A stretch of DNA of 64,000 nucleotides, taken from Gp6-AA40 sp963742105. Lineage in GTDB: Bacteria; Acidobacteriota; Vicinamibacteria; Vicinamibacterales; UBA2999. Location of the stretch: assembly GCA_963742105.1 (NCBI GenBank), contig CAVUKN010000007.1, forward strand, positions 248,001 to 312,000. The letters are read 5' to 3'. The number at the start of each line of letters is the position of its first letter. Within the stretch, counting starts at the first letter, position 1. Made by a program: the position numbers and the translations under genes. The notes beneath the pieces are model-generated. The model was not told the origin of the DNA. It was given only the letters and a program-made list of their open reading frames with translations, and searched no databases. Shown piece after piece: positions 35,901-44,708 of this stretch.

Positions 35901-37734
35901 CTATTCGATCGCAAACACCCAGATGCTGCCACCCTGGGGTGCCGGCTGCGGTGCCGCGGGGTTGAGGCGCGCGAAGTTTCGCTGGATGCCGTCAGCGTCA
36001 CCGCCCCAGCCGGCGTTCAACGCGATGTACTGCTTGCCATCGACCATGAACGTCGACGGCGGCGCGAGCACGGCCGTGTTCAGCGGGTACGACCAGAGCT
36101 CCTTGCCGCTCTTGGCGTCGTAGGCGCGGATTTTCCGATCAGCGGTGCCGCCATTGAACACGATGCCGCCGCCGGTGGCGAGCACGCCGCCCCAGTTGAC
36201 GCTGGCGACAGGTGACGCCGTCCAGACCTTCTGGCCCGTATCGACATTCCACGCCTGCAGTTCGCCGATGTTCGGGTTGCCCTTGCCCGCGTCGGCACCG
36301 GTCGGCAGGAACTGACCGCCCATGCGAACGCCGGTGTAGCCGCTGCCCGGCATATACGTCACCGGACCGGTTCCCGTCAGCGACGAGCACAGCCCGTTAT
36401 TGGCCGGGATGTAGATCAGGCGGGTCTCCGGGCTGAACGCGACCGGTGGCCAGTTCTTGCCGCCGGAGAACGACGGGCAGAACGACGCTTCCTTGTTGGT
36501 TCCGGGCTTGTGCGCGGGATCGATGTCCGGACGTCCGGTTTTCGGATCGAGGCTCTTGAAGACGTTCTGCAGCACGAACGGCTTGCCGTCGACGAAGTTG
36601 ATCTTCGACCCGTCGGTGCGATCGAGGAAGTACATGTAGCCGTTGCGGGCGACGTTGATCAGGCCTTTGACCGTGCGGCCGTTGCGCTGGAAGTCGACGA
36701 CAATCGGCGGCGACACTTCGTCCCAGTCGAACGATTCGTTCGGCGTGTACTGGAAGTAGCCCTTCATCTTGCCCGTGGTCGCGTCGAGCGCAATCGTCGA
36801 CGAGGTGTAGAGGTTGTCGCCCGGCCGCTGGTCGCCCATCCACGGGCCGCCGTTGCCGGTGCCCCAGTAGGCGGTGTTCGCGTCCTGGTCGTAGTTCGCG
36901 GTCACCCAGACCGAGCCGCCGCCGGTCTTCCACTGGTCGCCGCCGGCCGGCCATGTCTCGCTGCCCGGTTCGCCCGGCGCCGGAATCGTGTAGGTGCGCC
37001 AGCGCTCCTTGCCGGTGTTGAGGTCGTAGCTGGCGACGAAGCCGCGCACGCCGAACTCGCCACCCGAGGCGCCGACCATCACGCCACCGCCGGCGACGAG
37101 CGGCGCCAGCGTGATGTAGTACGAGGACTTGTTGTCGGCCACTTCCGTCCGCCAGACCTCGCGCCCGGTCTTGGCGTCGAGCGCGACGAGGAATGATTCG
37201 CCGAGGGCGAAGAAGACCTTGTCGTCGAAGAGCGCCACGCCGCGGCTGGTCGGATGCGGCACGCGTCCGGTCGTCACCGGCTGACTGAAGCGCCAGAGCA
37301 GCGCGCCGGTCGTCGCGTTGAGCGCGAGCACCTGGTTGTTCGGCGTCGAGACGAACATCACGCCGTTGTTCACGAGCGGCGGCGCTTCGTGGCCGCGCAG
37401 CTCACCGGTGGAGTAGCCCCACACCGGTCGCAGCCGCGCGACGTTGGCCGTGGTGATCTGCTTCAGCGGGCTGTAGCCCCAGCCGTTATAGGTCCGACGG
37501 AGCAGCAGCCAGTTGTTCTCTTCAGGATTCTTGAGCCGCGCCTCGGTGACGGGGGCGTAGTTCTGCAGGATCGCGGGGACTGGCGCCGGTGGTCCAGCCG
37601 GGCGCACCGCCCGCGCGACCGCCTCCACCGCCCTGGGCACCGCCGCCGCCACCCTGCGGGCCCTGCGCATAGCCCACGGCCGCCGCGGAAACCGCGAGCG
37701 CCACGAGGCCGATGACGTATTGAACTCGACGCAT
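35901..37734 (-). CDS. PQQ-dependent dehydrogenase, one frameshift near 37600
   Basis: About 610 residues. Signal peptide (VQYVIGLVALAVSAAAVGYAQ), a Gly/Gln-rich linker where the frame slips (near 37590-37610), then an eight-bladed quinoprotein propeller: NNWLLLRRTYNGWGYSPLKQI, SGGEFGVRG (Glu ligand), GTGNGGPW, and FDWDEVSPP, whose D-x-D again fits lanthanide-type enzymes. No adjacent Cys-Cys pair is seen where the 12642 enzyme has one (it reads VPHPTSRG). Its start is preceded by two copies of the GGGATCCGCGAAGCGG palindrome. The electron acceptor may be the cytochrome-fused paralogue upstream. Confidence 0.86.
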
Positions 37735-37742
37735 TCTTGTTT

Positions 37743-37815
37743 TCTCCCGGCGGGACCGCTTCGCGGATCCCGCCCTACAGCCCGGCGGGACCGCTTCGCG
37801 GATCCCGCCCTACCG
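37743..37815. repeat. Two copies of the GGGACCGCTTCGCGGATCCC palindrome in a 5' leader
   Basis: Copies at about 37750 and 37793, 43 bp apart, each reading GGCGGGACCGCTTCGCGGATCCCGCC with CCTAC spacers. They lie 10-80 bp upstream of the start of the PQQ dehydrogenase, so they would be in its mRNA leader. Same family as in uricase. Confidence 0.85.
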
Positions 37816-37819
37816 ACGT

Positions 37820-37955
37820 GAAAACACCCAACTCCCAACGGCTCTCGCATCCCCAACTCCCAAACGCACCCGGTAACACGCTTGGGAGTTGGACGAGGGC
37901 CATTCGTTGGAGTTGGGCAAGCGACAGACGGTGGGAGTTGGGAGTTATCAGTTGA
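37820..37955. repeat. GGGAGTT-family inverted repeat
   Basis: CCCAACTCCCAAC and CCCCAACTCCCAAA on the left face CTTGGGAGTTGG, GTTGGAGTTGGG and GTGGGAGTTGGGAGTT on the right. It lies just after the stop of the cytochrome-PQQ fusion gene (minus strand), consistent with a terminator. Confidence 0.72.
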
Positions 37956-37961
37956 CCTTCT

Positions 37962-40162
37962 TCATTTCTTTTCGGGCAACGCGAACACGTACAAAGCCTG
38001 ACCGGTCGTCGGCACCTTTACTTCCGGCGCGATTTGCGTCGGGACCAGGCGCGGGCTGCCGCCGCCGAGGCCGGTGGTCACCGCCACGTACTGCCGGCCG
38101 TCGATCATGAACGTGGTCGGGAAGCCCTGGACCGACGTCGCCAGCCGCGCCTGCCACAACGTCTTGCCGTTCTTGACGTCGAACGCGCGGAACGTGCGGT
38201 TCAGATCGCCGACGAAGCCGACGCCGCCCGCCGTCGTGACCACCGCGGTGAGGAACGGCGCGCGCTGCGTGACCGCCCACAGTTCCTTGAGCGACTTCAC
38301 GTCGTAGGCGGCGAGCTTGCCGACGTTGCCGTTGGTGTTCGGCATCTGCGCGAAGCGGCGCGTGGCCCCACCGGCGCTGCCGCCGCCTTCCTTCTTGTCA
38401 ATCGCCTGGGCGTTCATCTCCTGGCAGCTCTGGCTGAGCGGAATCACCAGCGTGTCGGCCGGCTTGTAGTGCGACATCGCCTGCCAGTTGTGACCGCCCT
38501 TCGCTGCTCGGACAGCTCTGGACCCAGGCGCCGATCGAGATCTCCTGCAGGTCGGCGCGGTACTGCGGCTCGCCGGTCTTCGCGTTGATGTTGTCCCACG
38601 CGTTCTGGAAGACCGTCTCGACGTGGCCCAGGTACTTGCCGCTGGTCCGATCGATCTTCCAGAGGATGCCGTCCTTGCCGGCCGTGAACACCAGCTTCTG
38701 CGCGCCGGAATCGACGAGCACGCGTTCGAAGACGATGTCGAGGTCGAGCGCTTCGCCCGGCGCGTGCTGGAAGTACCAGGCGAGCTTGCCGGTGTCGGCG
38801 TTGATGGCGACCGTGGAACTCGTATACAGCCCCTTGTCTGACGTCTTCATGCCGCGGCTTGGCGGCATCCACGGCTTCGCCTGCGCCGTACCCCAGAACG
38901 TCAGGTTGAGATCCGGGTCGTAGCTGCCGGTGATCCAGGTCTCGCCGCCGGCGCGATAGAGGTCCGACAACTGACCCCACGAATCGCCACCCGGCTCGCC
39001 GGTTTTCGCGATCGTGGCGAACTTCCAGAGTGCCTTGCCGGTCTGGGCGTCGAAGGCGCTGATCGCGCACTTGTCGTTGACGTAGGCGCTGCAGTTGCCC
39101 ATGCCCCAGATCACCTTGCCCTTGGCGATCAGCGGACCGCTCGAACTGCCGCGTCCTTCCACAGTCACCACATCCCAGACCGGCTTGCCGGTGGTCGCAC
39201 TCAGCGCCATCAGGTGCCCGGTGCTCGTCCCGATGTACAGCTTGTCGTCGTAGAGCGCCATGCCGCGCTGCGCAACGTTGCCCTGGATCCGGTATTCCCA
39301 GATCAAGTCGCCCGTCTTGCCGTCGAGTGCCTGGATGATCCCGCCGGTGTTATTCAGAAAGATGGTGCCGTTGTGGACGATCGGCGAGGGCTGATTGGTG
39401 CCCCCCTCGTTCATCGGCCACACCCACTGCAACTGCAGCTGTTCGGCGTTGCCGGTCGTGATCTGGTTGAGCGGGCTGAAATTGGACGCGAACTGATCGC
39501 GCCGCAGCATCGGCCAGTCACCCGCGCGGCGGATTCCGGAGCATGTCGTCGGTGATCGGCGTGAAGTTCTTCACCGTGCCTTCCACGGTCAGGCCGAGCC
39601 GCGGCGCCGCGGGCTGACCGCGACCGCCGCCTGCTCCGCCCCCACCCTGCCCGCCAGCACCACCGGCGCGCCCCTGTCCGCCGGCCGCCTGTTGTCCGCC
39701 CCCTGCTCCCTGCCCCCTGCCCGCTGCCCCCTGTCCGGCCCCTGCCCCCCCGGCCCCTGCCCCCTGAATGGGCACCGCGACACCGGCGTTCAGCGGCGTG
39801 TTGCCAGGCGTCTGACCGTTCTCGCGAAGGATGAACGCCACCACGGAGACGTAGTTGTCGGCGCCCAGGCTGCCTGGCGCTTCGGGCGGCATCGTCGTCC
39901 GAACCTTGTCATAGAGAGCGTTGGTCGTCTGGGTCGCCCAGTTCGCCATGAACGCCTCGCCCTTGAGCGCCGGCGGGCCGGCAAGCGCCTCCCCATGGCA
40001 GGCCGCGCAATTCGCCAGGTATAGCTGTCGTCCGCTGTCGGCCTGGGCGGCGGTAAACGGTCCCGGGGCGGGCGCCGGCGCCTGCTGCGCCGCGACGAGC
40101 ATCACCGTTGATGTCACCGTAATGAAAAGACCAAAAAGCAGTCGGCGTCCGCGAGCGGACAT
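37962..40162 (-). CDS. Cytochrome c-PQQ dehydrogenase fusion, two frameshifts
   Basis: About 730 residues in one gene. N-terminal signal (LLFGLFITVTSTVMLVAAQ) and a class I cytochrome c with CAACH at about residue 54 and a distal Met (TTMPPEAPG). A Gly/Gln/Ala-rich linker of about 70 residues follows, then a quinoprotein propeller (LQWVWPMNEGGTNQPSP, GDLIWEYR, ISAFDAQTGKALWKF, ALDLDIVFERVLVD, FMIDGRQYVAVTTGLG). Heme-first order differs from type II quinohemoproteins, where the cytochrome is C-terminal. The frame slips near 39520 and 38500. GGAGG 8 bp before ATG 40162. Classic Ca-ligand motifs are weaker than in the other paralogues. Confidence 0.82.
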
Positions 40163-40440
40163 AGAAAGCCTCCAGAAATGCTCAATGCAAAGTGCAAAAT
40201 TCAAAATGCAAACCCGCGGAGACTCGTAGACGGGGTTACCGGCGCGCGCTGTTCCCGCCCGCCATGCACACCCTGAGTCGTGTTTGCATTTGCATTTCGA
40301 ATTTGAAATACGCGCCCGCGGATTCTTACTGACCCGTGCCTTCGCGTCAAACCTGCCCGCGGGCCGCCGGCTACCGGCCACCGGCCACCGGCTACCACCC
40401 GACGCTGCCGTTGACAGAAACGTCGCCAACCGCCAATATC
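40163..40440. other. Intergenic region between divergent genes, rich in word repeats
   Basis: No gene. It holds AAATGCAAAGTGCAAAATTCAAAATGC words at about 40185-40210, their complement TTTGCATTTGCATTTCGAATTTG at about 40280-40305, and CCGGCTACCGGCCACCGG words at about 40365-40396. It carries the upstream regions of both the cytochrome-PQQ fusion gene and the next quinoprotein gene. Confidence 0.65.
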
Positions 40441-40450
40441 GGCGGCACTT

Positions 40451-40493
40451 AAGCGTTCGAGTCGAACGCTTCGAACGGCTCGAACGGCTCGAA
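40451..40493. promoter_or_regulatory. Perfect palindrome plus direct repeats upstream of a quinoprotein gene
   Basis: AAGCGTTCGA-G-TCGAACGCTT (40451-40471) is a perfect inverted repeat with 10-bp arms. It is followed by TCGAACGGC words repeated three times, ending about 10 bp before the ATG at 40504. It could be an operator or simply another word-tandem repeat; the single-base centre and position favour a binding site or a leader hairpin. Confidence 0.4.
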
Positions 40494-40503
40494 CGAAAAA
40501 GGA

Positions 40504-42510
40504 ATGAGAATGCGTCGCACGTTCTTGATCGGACTGCTGCTGGCCGGGGGCTGCCTGACGCTGGTCGTTGGTGCCCAGTCCGGGGCTCGCAACGGCGAAT
40601 GGCGCGCGTATGGCGCCGACGAGGCGAGCACCCACTATTCGCCGCTCGACCAGATCAACAAGGACACGGTGAAGAACCTCACGGTGGCCTGGACCTGGAA
40701 GTTCGACAATTTCGGCGCCACCAACCAGGAGGTCAACACCACCGAGACGACGCCGCTCATGGTGAACGGCATCCTCTATTTCACGGCGGGCCAGCGGCGC
40801 AACGTCGTCGCGGTCAAGGGCGACACCGGTGAAACGCTGTGGGTGTGGCGCCCCGACGAGGGTGAGCGCTTCGACCGCGCGCCGCGCAAGATTCACCGCG
40901 GCGTCGCCTACTGGACCGACGGGCGCGGCGACGAGCGGATCCTGACCTCCACGCCGGGCTTTCAGCTGGTCGCCCTCAACGCCAAGACGGGGCAGCCAAT
41001 CGACAAGTTCGGCTTTCAGGGCGTCGTCGATATGTTCGAGGCGCTCGACAACGACCTGCGGATCGATCCGGTCGGCAAGATCGGCAACAGCTCACCCCCG
41101 GTAGTCGTTGGCGACACGGTCATCATCGGACCGGCGCTGCTGGTGGGCACGCGAGTCAACAAATCGAACGTGCGCGGCGACGTGCTCGCGTTCGACGTGA
41201 AGACCGGCAAGAAGCTGTGGGCGTTCCACACCGTTCCCCGCAAGGGCGAGCCAGGCTACGAGACCTGGGAGGACGGGTCGGCGGACTACACCGGCAACAT
41301 CGGCGTGTGGGGACCGTTCTCGGCCGATCCGCAGCTCGGGTTGGTGTACCTCAACACCGAAGCGCCGACCAACGACGTCTACGGCGGCCATCGCCACGGC
41401 AACAATCTGTATTCCGATTCGATCGTGGCGGTGAATGCGAAGACCGGCAAGAAGGTCTGGCATCAGCAGCTGATTCACCACGACGTGTGGGACTACGACA
41501 TGCCGGCGCATCCGATCCTGGTCGACGTGACTGTCGCCGGCCGTCCCGTCAAGGCCGTCGTGCAGTGGGGCAAGAACGGCATCGTCTACGTCTTCGATCG
41601 CACCAACGGCCAGCCGCTGTGGGGATGGGAGGAACGTGAGGTGCCAGCCAGCGACGTGCCCGGCGAGAAGCTCTCCGCCACGCAGCCGTTCCCGATCAAG
41701 CCGGTCCCGTTCGAACGACTCGGCCTGACCGAGAACGATCTGATCGACTACACGCCGGAGTTGCGCGCCGAGGCTTTGAAGGCGCTCGAAGGGTATCGCT
41801 GGGGCAAACCCTACATGCCGCCGTCGCTGGTGAGCGACACCAACAAAGGCACGGTCATCCTGCCTGGCTACGGCGGGGGTGGTAACTGGCAGTCGGGCGC
41901 GGCTGATCCCGAGACCGGCTTCGTCTACATTCCCTCGATCACGTCGATCAGCACCATCGGATTGAACAAGAACGATCCGACGAAGTCGCAGGTGGATTCG
42001 GACTACACGATGGGTGGACCCGGGCCGCAGATGCCCAGCCGACTGCCGATCGTCAAGCCGCCGTACGGCCGCATCACGGCGTACAACATGAACACCGGCG
42101 ACGTCGCCTGGATGATTCCGAATGGCGACACCCCGCCAAACATCAAGTCCAACCCGGCGCTTGCCAGCGTGAACATTCCAAAGACCGGCAGCCCGTCGCA
42201 GGCCGGTCTGCTGGTGACGAAGACGCTGCTCATCGCCGGCGAAGGTTCCGGCGGTCAGCCGGTGTTCCACGCCTATGACAAGGCGACGGGGGCAGACGTG
42301 TGGCAGACAGCGCTGCCCGGGCCGCAGACGAGCTTACCGATGACCTACATGATCAATGGGCGTCAATTCGTCGTGCTGGGTGTGCGCGGAGCACAGGGCG
42401 GCGGCGCTCAGCTTGTAGCGTTTGCGATACCCCGGCCGGCGCCGCCCGGTGGCGGCGGGCGTGGTCGCGGGGCCGGCCCCGGCGCCCCCGCCGCGGGCGA
42501 TAATCAGTAA
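40504..42510 (+). CDS. PQQ-dependent dehydrogenase of the glucose/quinate dehydrogenase branch
   Basis: 668 residues, no frameshift. Signal (FLIGLLLAGGCLTLVVGAQ), then WRAYGADEASTHYSPLDQI, TTPLMVNGILYFTAG, HRGVAYW, FGFQGVVDM, GNSSPPVVVGD, GYETWEDGSADYTGN and HHDVWDYDMPAHPILVD. The last motif, with GGHRHGNNLYSDSIVA, is that of the membrane glucose/quinate dehydrogenase group but without the N-terminal membrane helices, so this is a soluble periplasmic form. Gly/Pro/Ala-rich tail. Probably acts on a sugar or cyclic polyol. Two ATGs (40504, 40510) are possible. Confidence 0.88.
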   Translation: MRMRRTFLIGLLLAGGCLTLVVGAQSGARNGEWRAYGADEASTHYSPLDQINKDTVKNLTVAWTWKFDNFGATNQEVNTTETTPLMVNGILYFTAGQRRNVVAVKGDTGETLWVWRPDEGERFDRAPRKIHRGVAYWTDGRGDERILTSTPGFQLVALNAKTGQPIDKFGFQGVVDMFEALDNDLRIDPVGKIGNSSPPVVVGDTVIIGPALLVGTRVNKSNVRGDVLAFDVKTGKKLWAFHTVPRKGEPGYETWEDGSADYTGNIGVWGPFSADPQLGLVYLNTEAPTNDVYGGHRHGNNLYSDSIVAVNAKTGKKVWHQQLIHHDVWDYDMPAHPILVDVTVAGRPVKAVVQWGKNGIVYVFDRTNGQPLWGWEEREVPASDVPGEKLSATQPFPIKPVPFERLGLTENDLIDYTPELRAEALKALEGYRWGKPYMPPSLVSDTNKGTVILPGYGGGGNWQSGAADPETGFVYIPSITSISTIGLNKNDPTKSQVDSDYTMGGPGPQMPSRLPIVKPPYGRITAYNMNTGDVAWMIPNGDTPPNIKSNPALASVNIPKTGSPSQAGLLVTKTLLIAGEGSGGQPVFHAYDKATGADVWQTALPGPQTSLPMTYMINGRQFVVLGVRGAQGGGAQLVAFAIPRPAPPGGGGRGRGAGPGAPAAGDNQ

Positions 42511-42535
42511 GTAGACGGCCGGTAGCCGGATACTC

Positions 42536-42588
42536 GTAGGGCCGCCCTTCAGGGCCGCCGTCCGGCGGGGCTGAAGCCCCGCCCCTAC
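42536..42588. repeat. Three-way-junction repeat, second copy
   Basis: GTAGGG (42536) pairs with CCCTAC (to 42588) around two hairpins with TTCA and TGAA loops (GGCCGCCC-TTCA-GGGCCGCC and GGCGGGGC-TGAA-GCCCCGCC). Same plan as 28106-28151. It lies between the quinoprotein gene and the WEG-family gene on the same strand. Confidence 0.75.
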
Positions 42589-42601
42589 ACACGTGAATCG
42601 A

Positions 42602-43619
42602 ATGAACCGAGTCATCACGTTCGTCGCAGCCACGTTGCTCGCGAGTACCGCCACACTGCTTGCACAGCGGAGCGATACGCCGAAGAAAACGCCCGAAGCG
42701 GTAATCCGCGCCGCAGATGCGGATTCGCCGAAATCGACCTACACACCGAAGAGACTTCCCGACGGTCAGCCCGATATCTCGGGGGACTGGAGCAGTGCCA
42801 CCTACACGCCGCTCGAGCGCCCCGCTGAACTCAAGGACAAGGCGTTCTTCACCCCGGAGGAAGCTGCGGCCTACGCACAACGGCGCCTCGACGGCCTGTA
42901 CGCTCAGGCTCCGGACAACATCCATTACGACGATGCGATCTGGCAGAGCGAGAAGACGCCGAAGGGGTTGAACGGACTGCGGACGTCGCTGGTGGTCGAT
43001 CCACCCGACGGGCGGATCCCGGCTGCCCGGCCGGAGGCACAGAAGCGCGCTGATGCCGCCGCGGCCGAACGGCGGAGCATACCCGCCGACGTCGATTCTG
43101 AGCCGTGGCCTGACCGAACGCTGCATCACGTCGATCAACCTGACCTGGTCGCATGACGGTGCGCCGCTGCTGCCGGAAGGCTACAACTCCAACCTGCGCA
43201 TTACTCAGGCGCCCGGCTATGTCGTCATCGAGACCGAGATGGTGCACAACGCGCGCATCATCCCGCTCGACGGCAGGCCGCACATCGGCACCGGCGTCCG
43301 CCAGTACATCGGTGACTATCGCGGGCGGTGGGAAGGAACCACGCTCGTCATCGAGAACACCAACTTCACCGACAAGACGCCCTTCCGCGGTTCGACGGCG
43401 GCGCTGAAAGTCACGGAGCGGATCACGCTCATCGACGCCGATACCCTGCTGTATCGCGCGACCGTCGAGGATCCGAACACGTGGGACCGGCCCTGGACCA
43501 TCGAGTATCCAATCGTGCGGACACTCGAACCGATGTACGAGTACGCGTGTCATGAAGGCAACTACGGCGTCGGGAACATCCTGCGGGCAGCGGCGAAGGA
43601 ACAAGACGCGACGAAATGA
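42602..43619 (+). CDS. Secreted WEG-family protein, one frameshift near 43080
   Basis: About 338 residues: signal peptide (VITFVAATLLASTATLLAQ), then PDGQPDISGDWSSATYTPLERP, FFTPEEAAAYAQRR, DNIHYDDAIWQSEK and LVVDPPDGRIP. After a frame slip near 43080 it continues RGLTERCITS, YNSNLRITQAPGYVVIETEMVHNARIIPLDGRPH, RGRWEGTTLVIENTNFTDKT, LKVTERITLID, WDRPWTIEYPI and YEYACHEGNYG. Strongly similar to the next gene, so a tandem duplicate. The HNARIIPLDGRPH segment parallels VVHMDGRPH of the 10114 paralogue. Function unknown; directly downstream of a quinoprotein gene. Confidence 0.75.
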
Positions 43620-43639
43620 ACGATTGAGGGAGGCGCGCC

Positions 43640-44641
43640 GTGAAGCACTCACTCCTTGGAGCACTGGTTGTCCTCGGCCTCGCTGCCCCCGTGATGGCGC
43701 AGACGCCGGCGGCGCCGAACATACCGGTCCAGTCGGCCGCTGCCTCGAAGTACATCGCACCGCGCACAGCAGACGGCCAGCCGAGCCTCGAGGGCTACTG
43801 GAACAGCGCCACCTACACGCCATTCGAGCGGCCGGCCAACCTGAAGGACAAGGCGTTCTTCACTCCTGAAGAAGCCGTGGCCTTCGAGAAACAGCGGCAG
43901 GAGGCGTTCGAGTCGCAGGCGCCCGACGACATTCACTACGACAATGCCATCTGGCAGAGCGAACGCACCAGCCGCGGTCTCCAGAGCCTGCGCACGTCGC
44001 TGGTGATCGATCCGCCTGATGGACGAGTGCCGCCGCAGACCGAGGAAGCGGTGAACCGTAACGCGGCGGCCCAGGGCGCCCGTCGCGCGCTCGGAGGACC
44101 GTACGACAAGGTGCAGAACCGGCCGCTGGCCGAGCGCTGCATCGTCTGGCCGCACGAAGGCCCTCCGATGCAGCCGGTCGGCTACTTTTCGAACCTGCAG
44201 TTCGTCCAGGGGCCGGGGTATGTCGTGGTCATCCAGGAGATGATTCACAACGCCCGCGTCATCCCGCTCGACGACCGCCCGCACGTCGGGTCGGCTATCC
44301 AGGAGTACTACGGCGATTCACGCGGTCACTGGGAAGGCGAGACTCTCGTTGTGGAGACGACCAACTTCACCGACAAGACGGCTTTCCGCGGCTCGTCGGC
44401 GCACCTGAAGGTGACCGAGCGGATTCACCGCGCCGACAAGGACACGATCGTGTATCAGGCCACGATGGAAGACCCGCACACGTGGACGATGCCGTGGACG
44501 ATCGAATACCAGATGACGAAGACGGACGACCCGATCTTCGAGTACGCGTGCCACGAGGGTAACTACGGCATGCGAAACATCATGAGTGCGGTGCGCAAGC
44601 AGGAGGCGGGAGAAGCCGCGGCGAAGTCAGGCTCGAAGTAG
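43640..44641 (+). CDS. Secreted WEG-family protein, tandem paralogue
   Basis: 333 residues, intact. Signal (LLGALVVLGLAAPVMAQ); the same architecture as the preceding gene: DGQPSLEGYWNSATYTPFERP, FFTPEEAVAFEKQRQE, DDIHYDNAIWQSER, LVIDPPDGRVPP, AERCIVWPHEG, GHWEGETLVVETTNFTDKT, LKVTERIH, TMPWTIEYQM and FEYACHEGNYGM. The gene order WSSATYTP ... PDGRP ... RC ... EYAC is the full-length form of the family; the 10114 and 11356 members have shorter N-terminal parts. GTG start with GAGGGAGG 7 bp upstream. Function unknown. Confidence 0.77.
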   Translation: MKHSLLGALVVLGLAAPVMAQTPAAPNIPVQSAAASKYIAPRTADGQPSLEGYWNSATYTPFERPANLKDKAFFTPEEAVAFEKQRQEAFESQAPDDIHYDNAIWQSERTSRGLQSLRTSLVIDPPDGRVPPQTEEAVNRNAAAQGARRALGGPYDKVQNRPLAERCIVWPHEGPPMQPVGYFSNLQFVQGPGYVVVIQEMIHNARVIPLDDRPHVGSAIQEYYGDSRGHWEGETLVVETTNFTDKTAFRGSSAHLKVTERIHRADKDTIVYQATMEDPHTWTMPWTIEYQMTKTDDPIFEYACHEGNYGMRNIMSAVRKQEAGEAAAKSGSK

Positions 44642-44708
44642 GGGAGAACCGGACTCGCGGAACCGACGGCACGTTCGGCACCCGCTGAACCTCTCTATAA
44701 TTCCCTCG

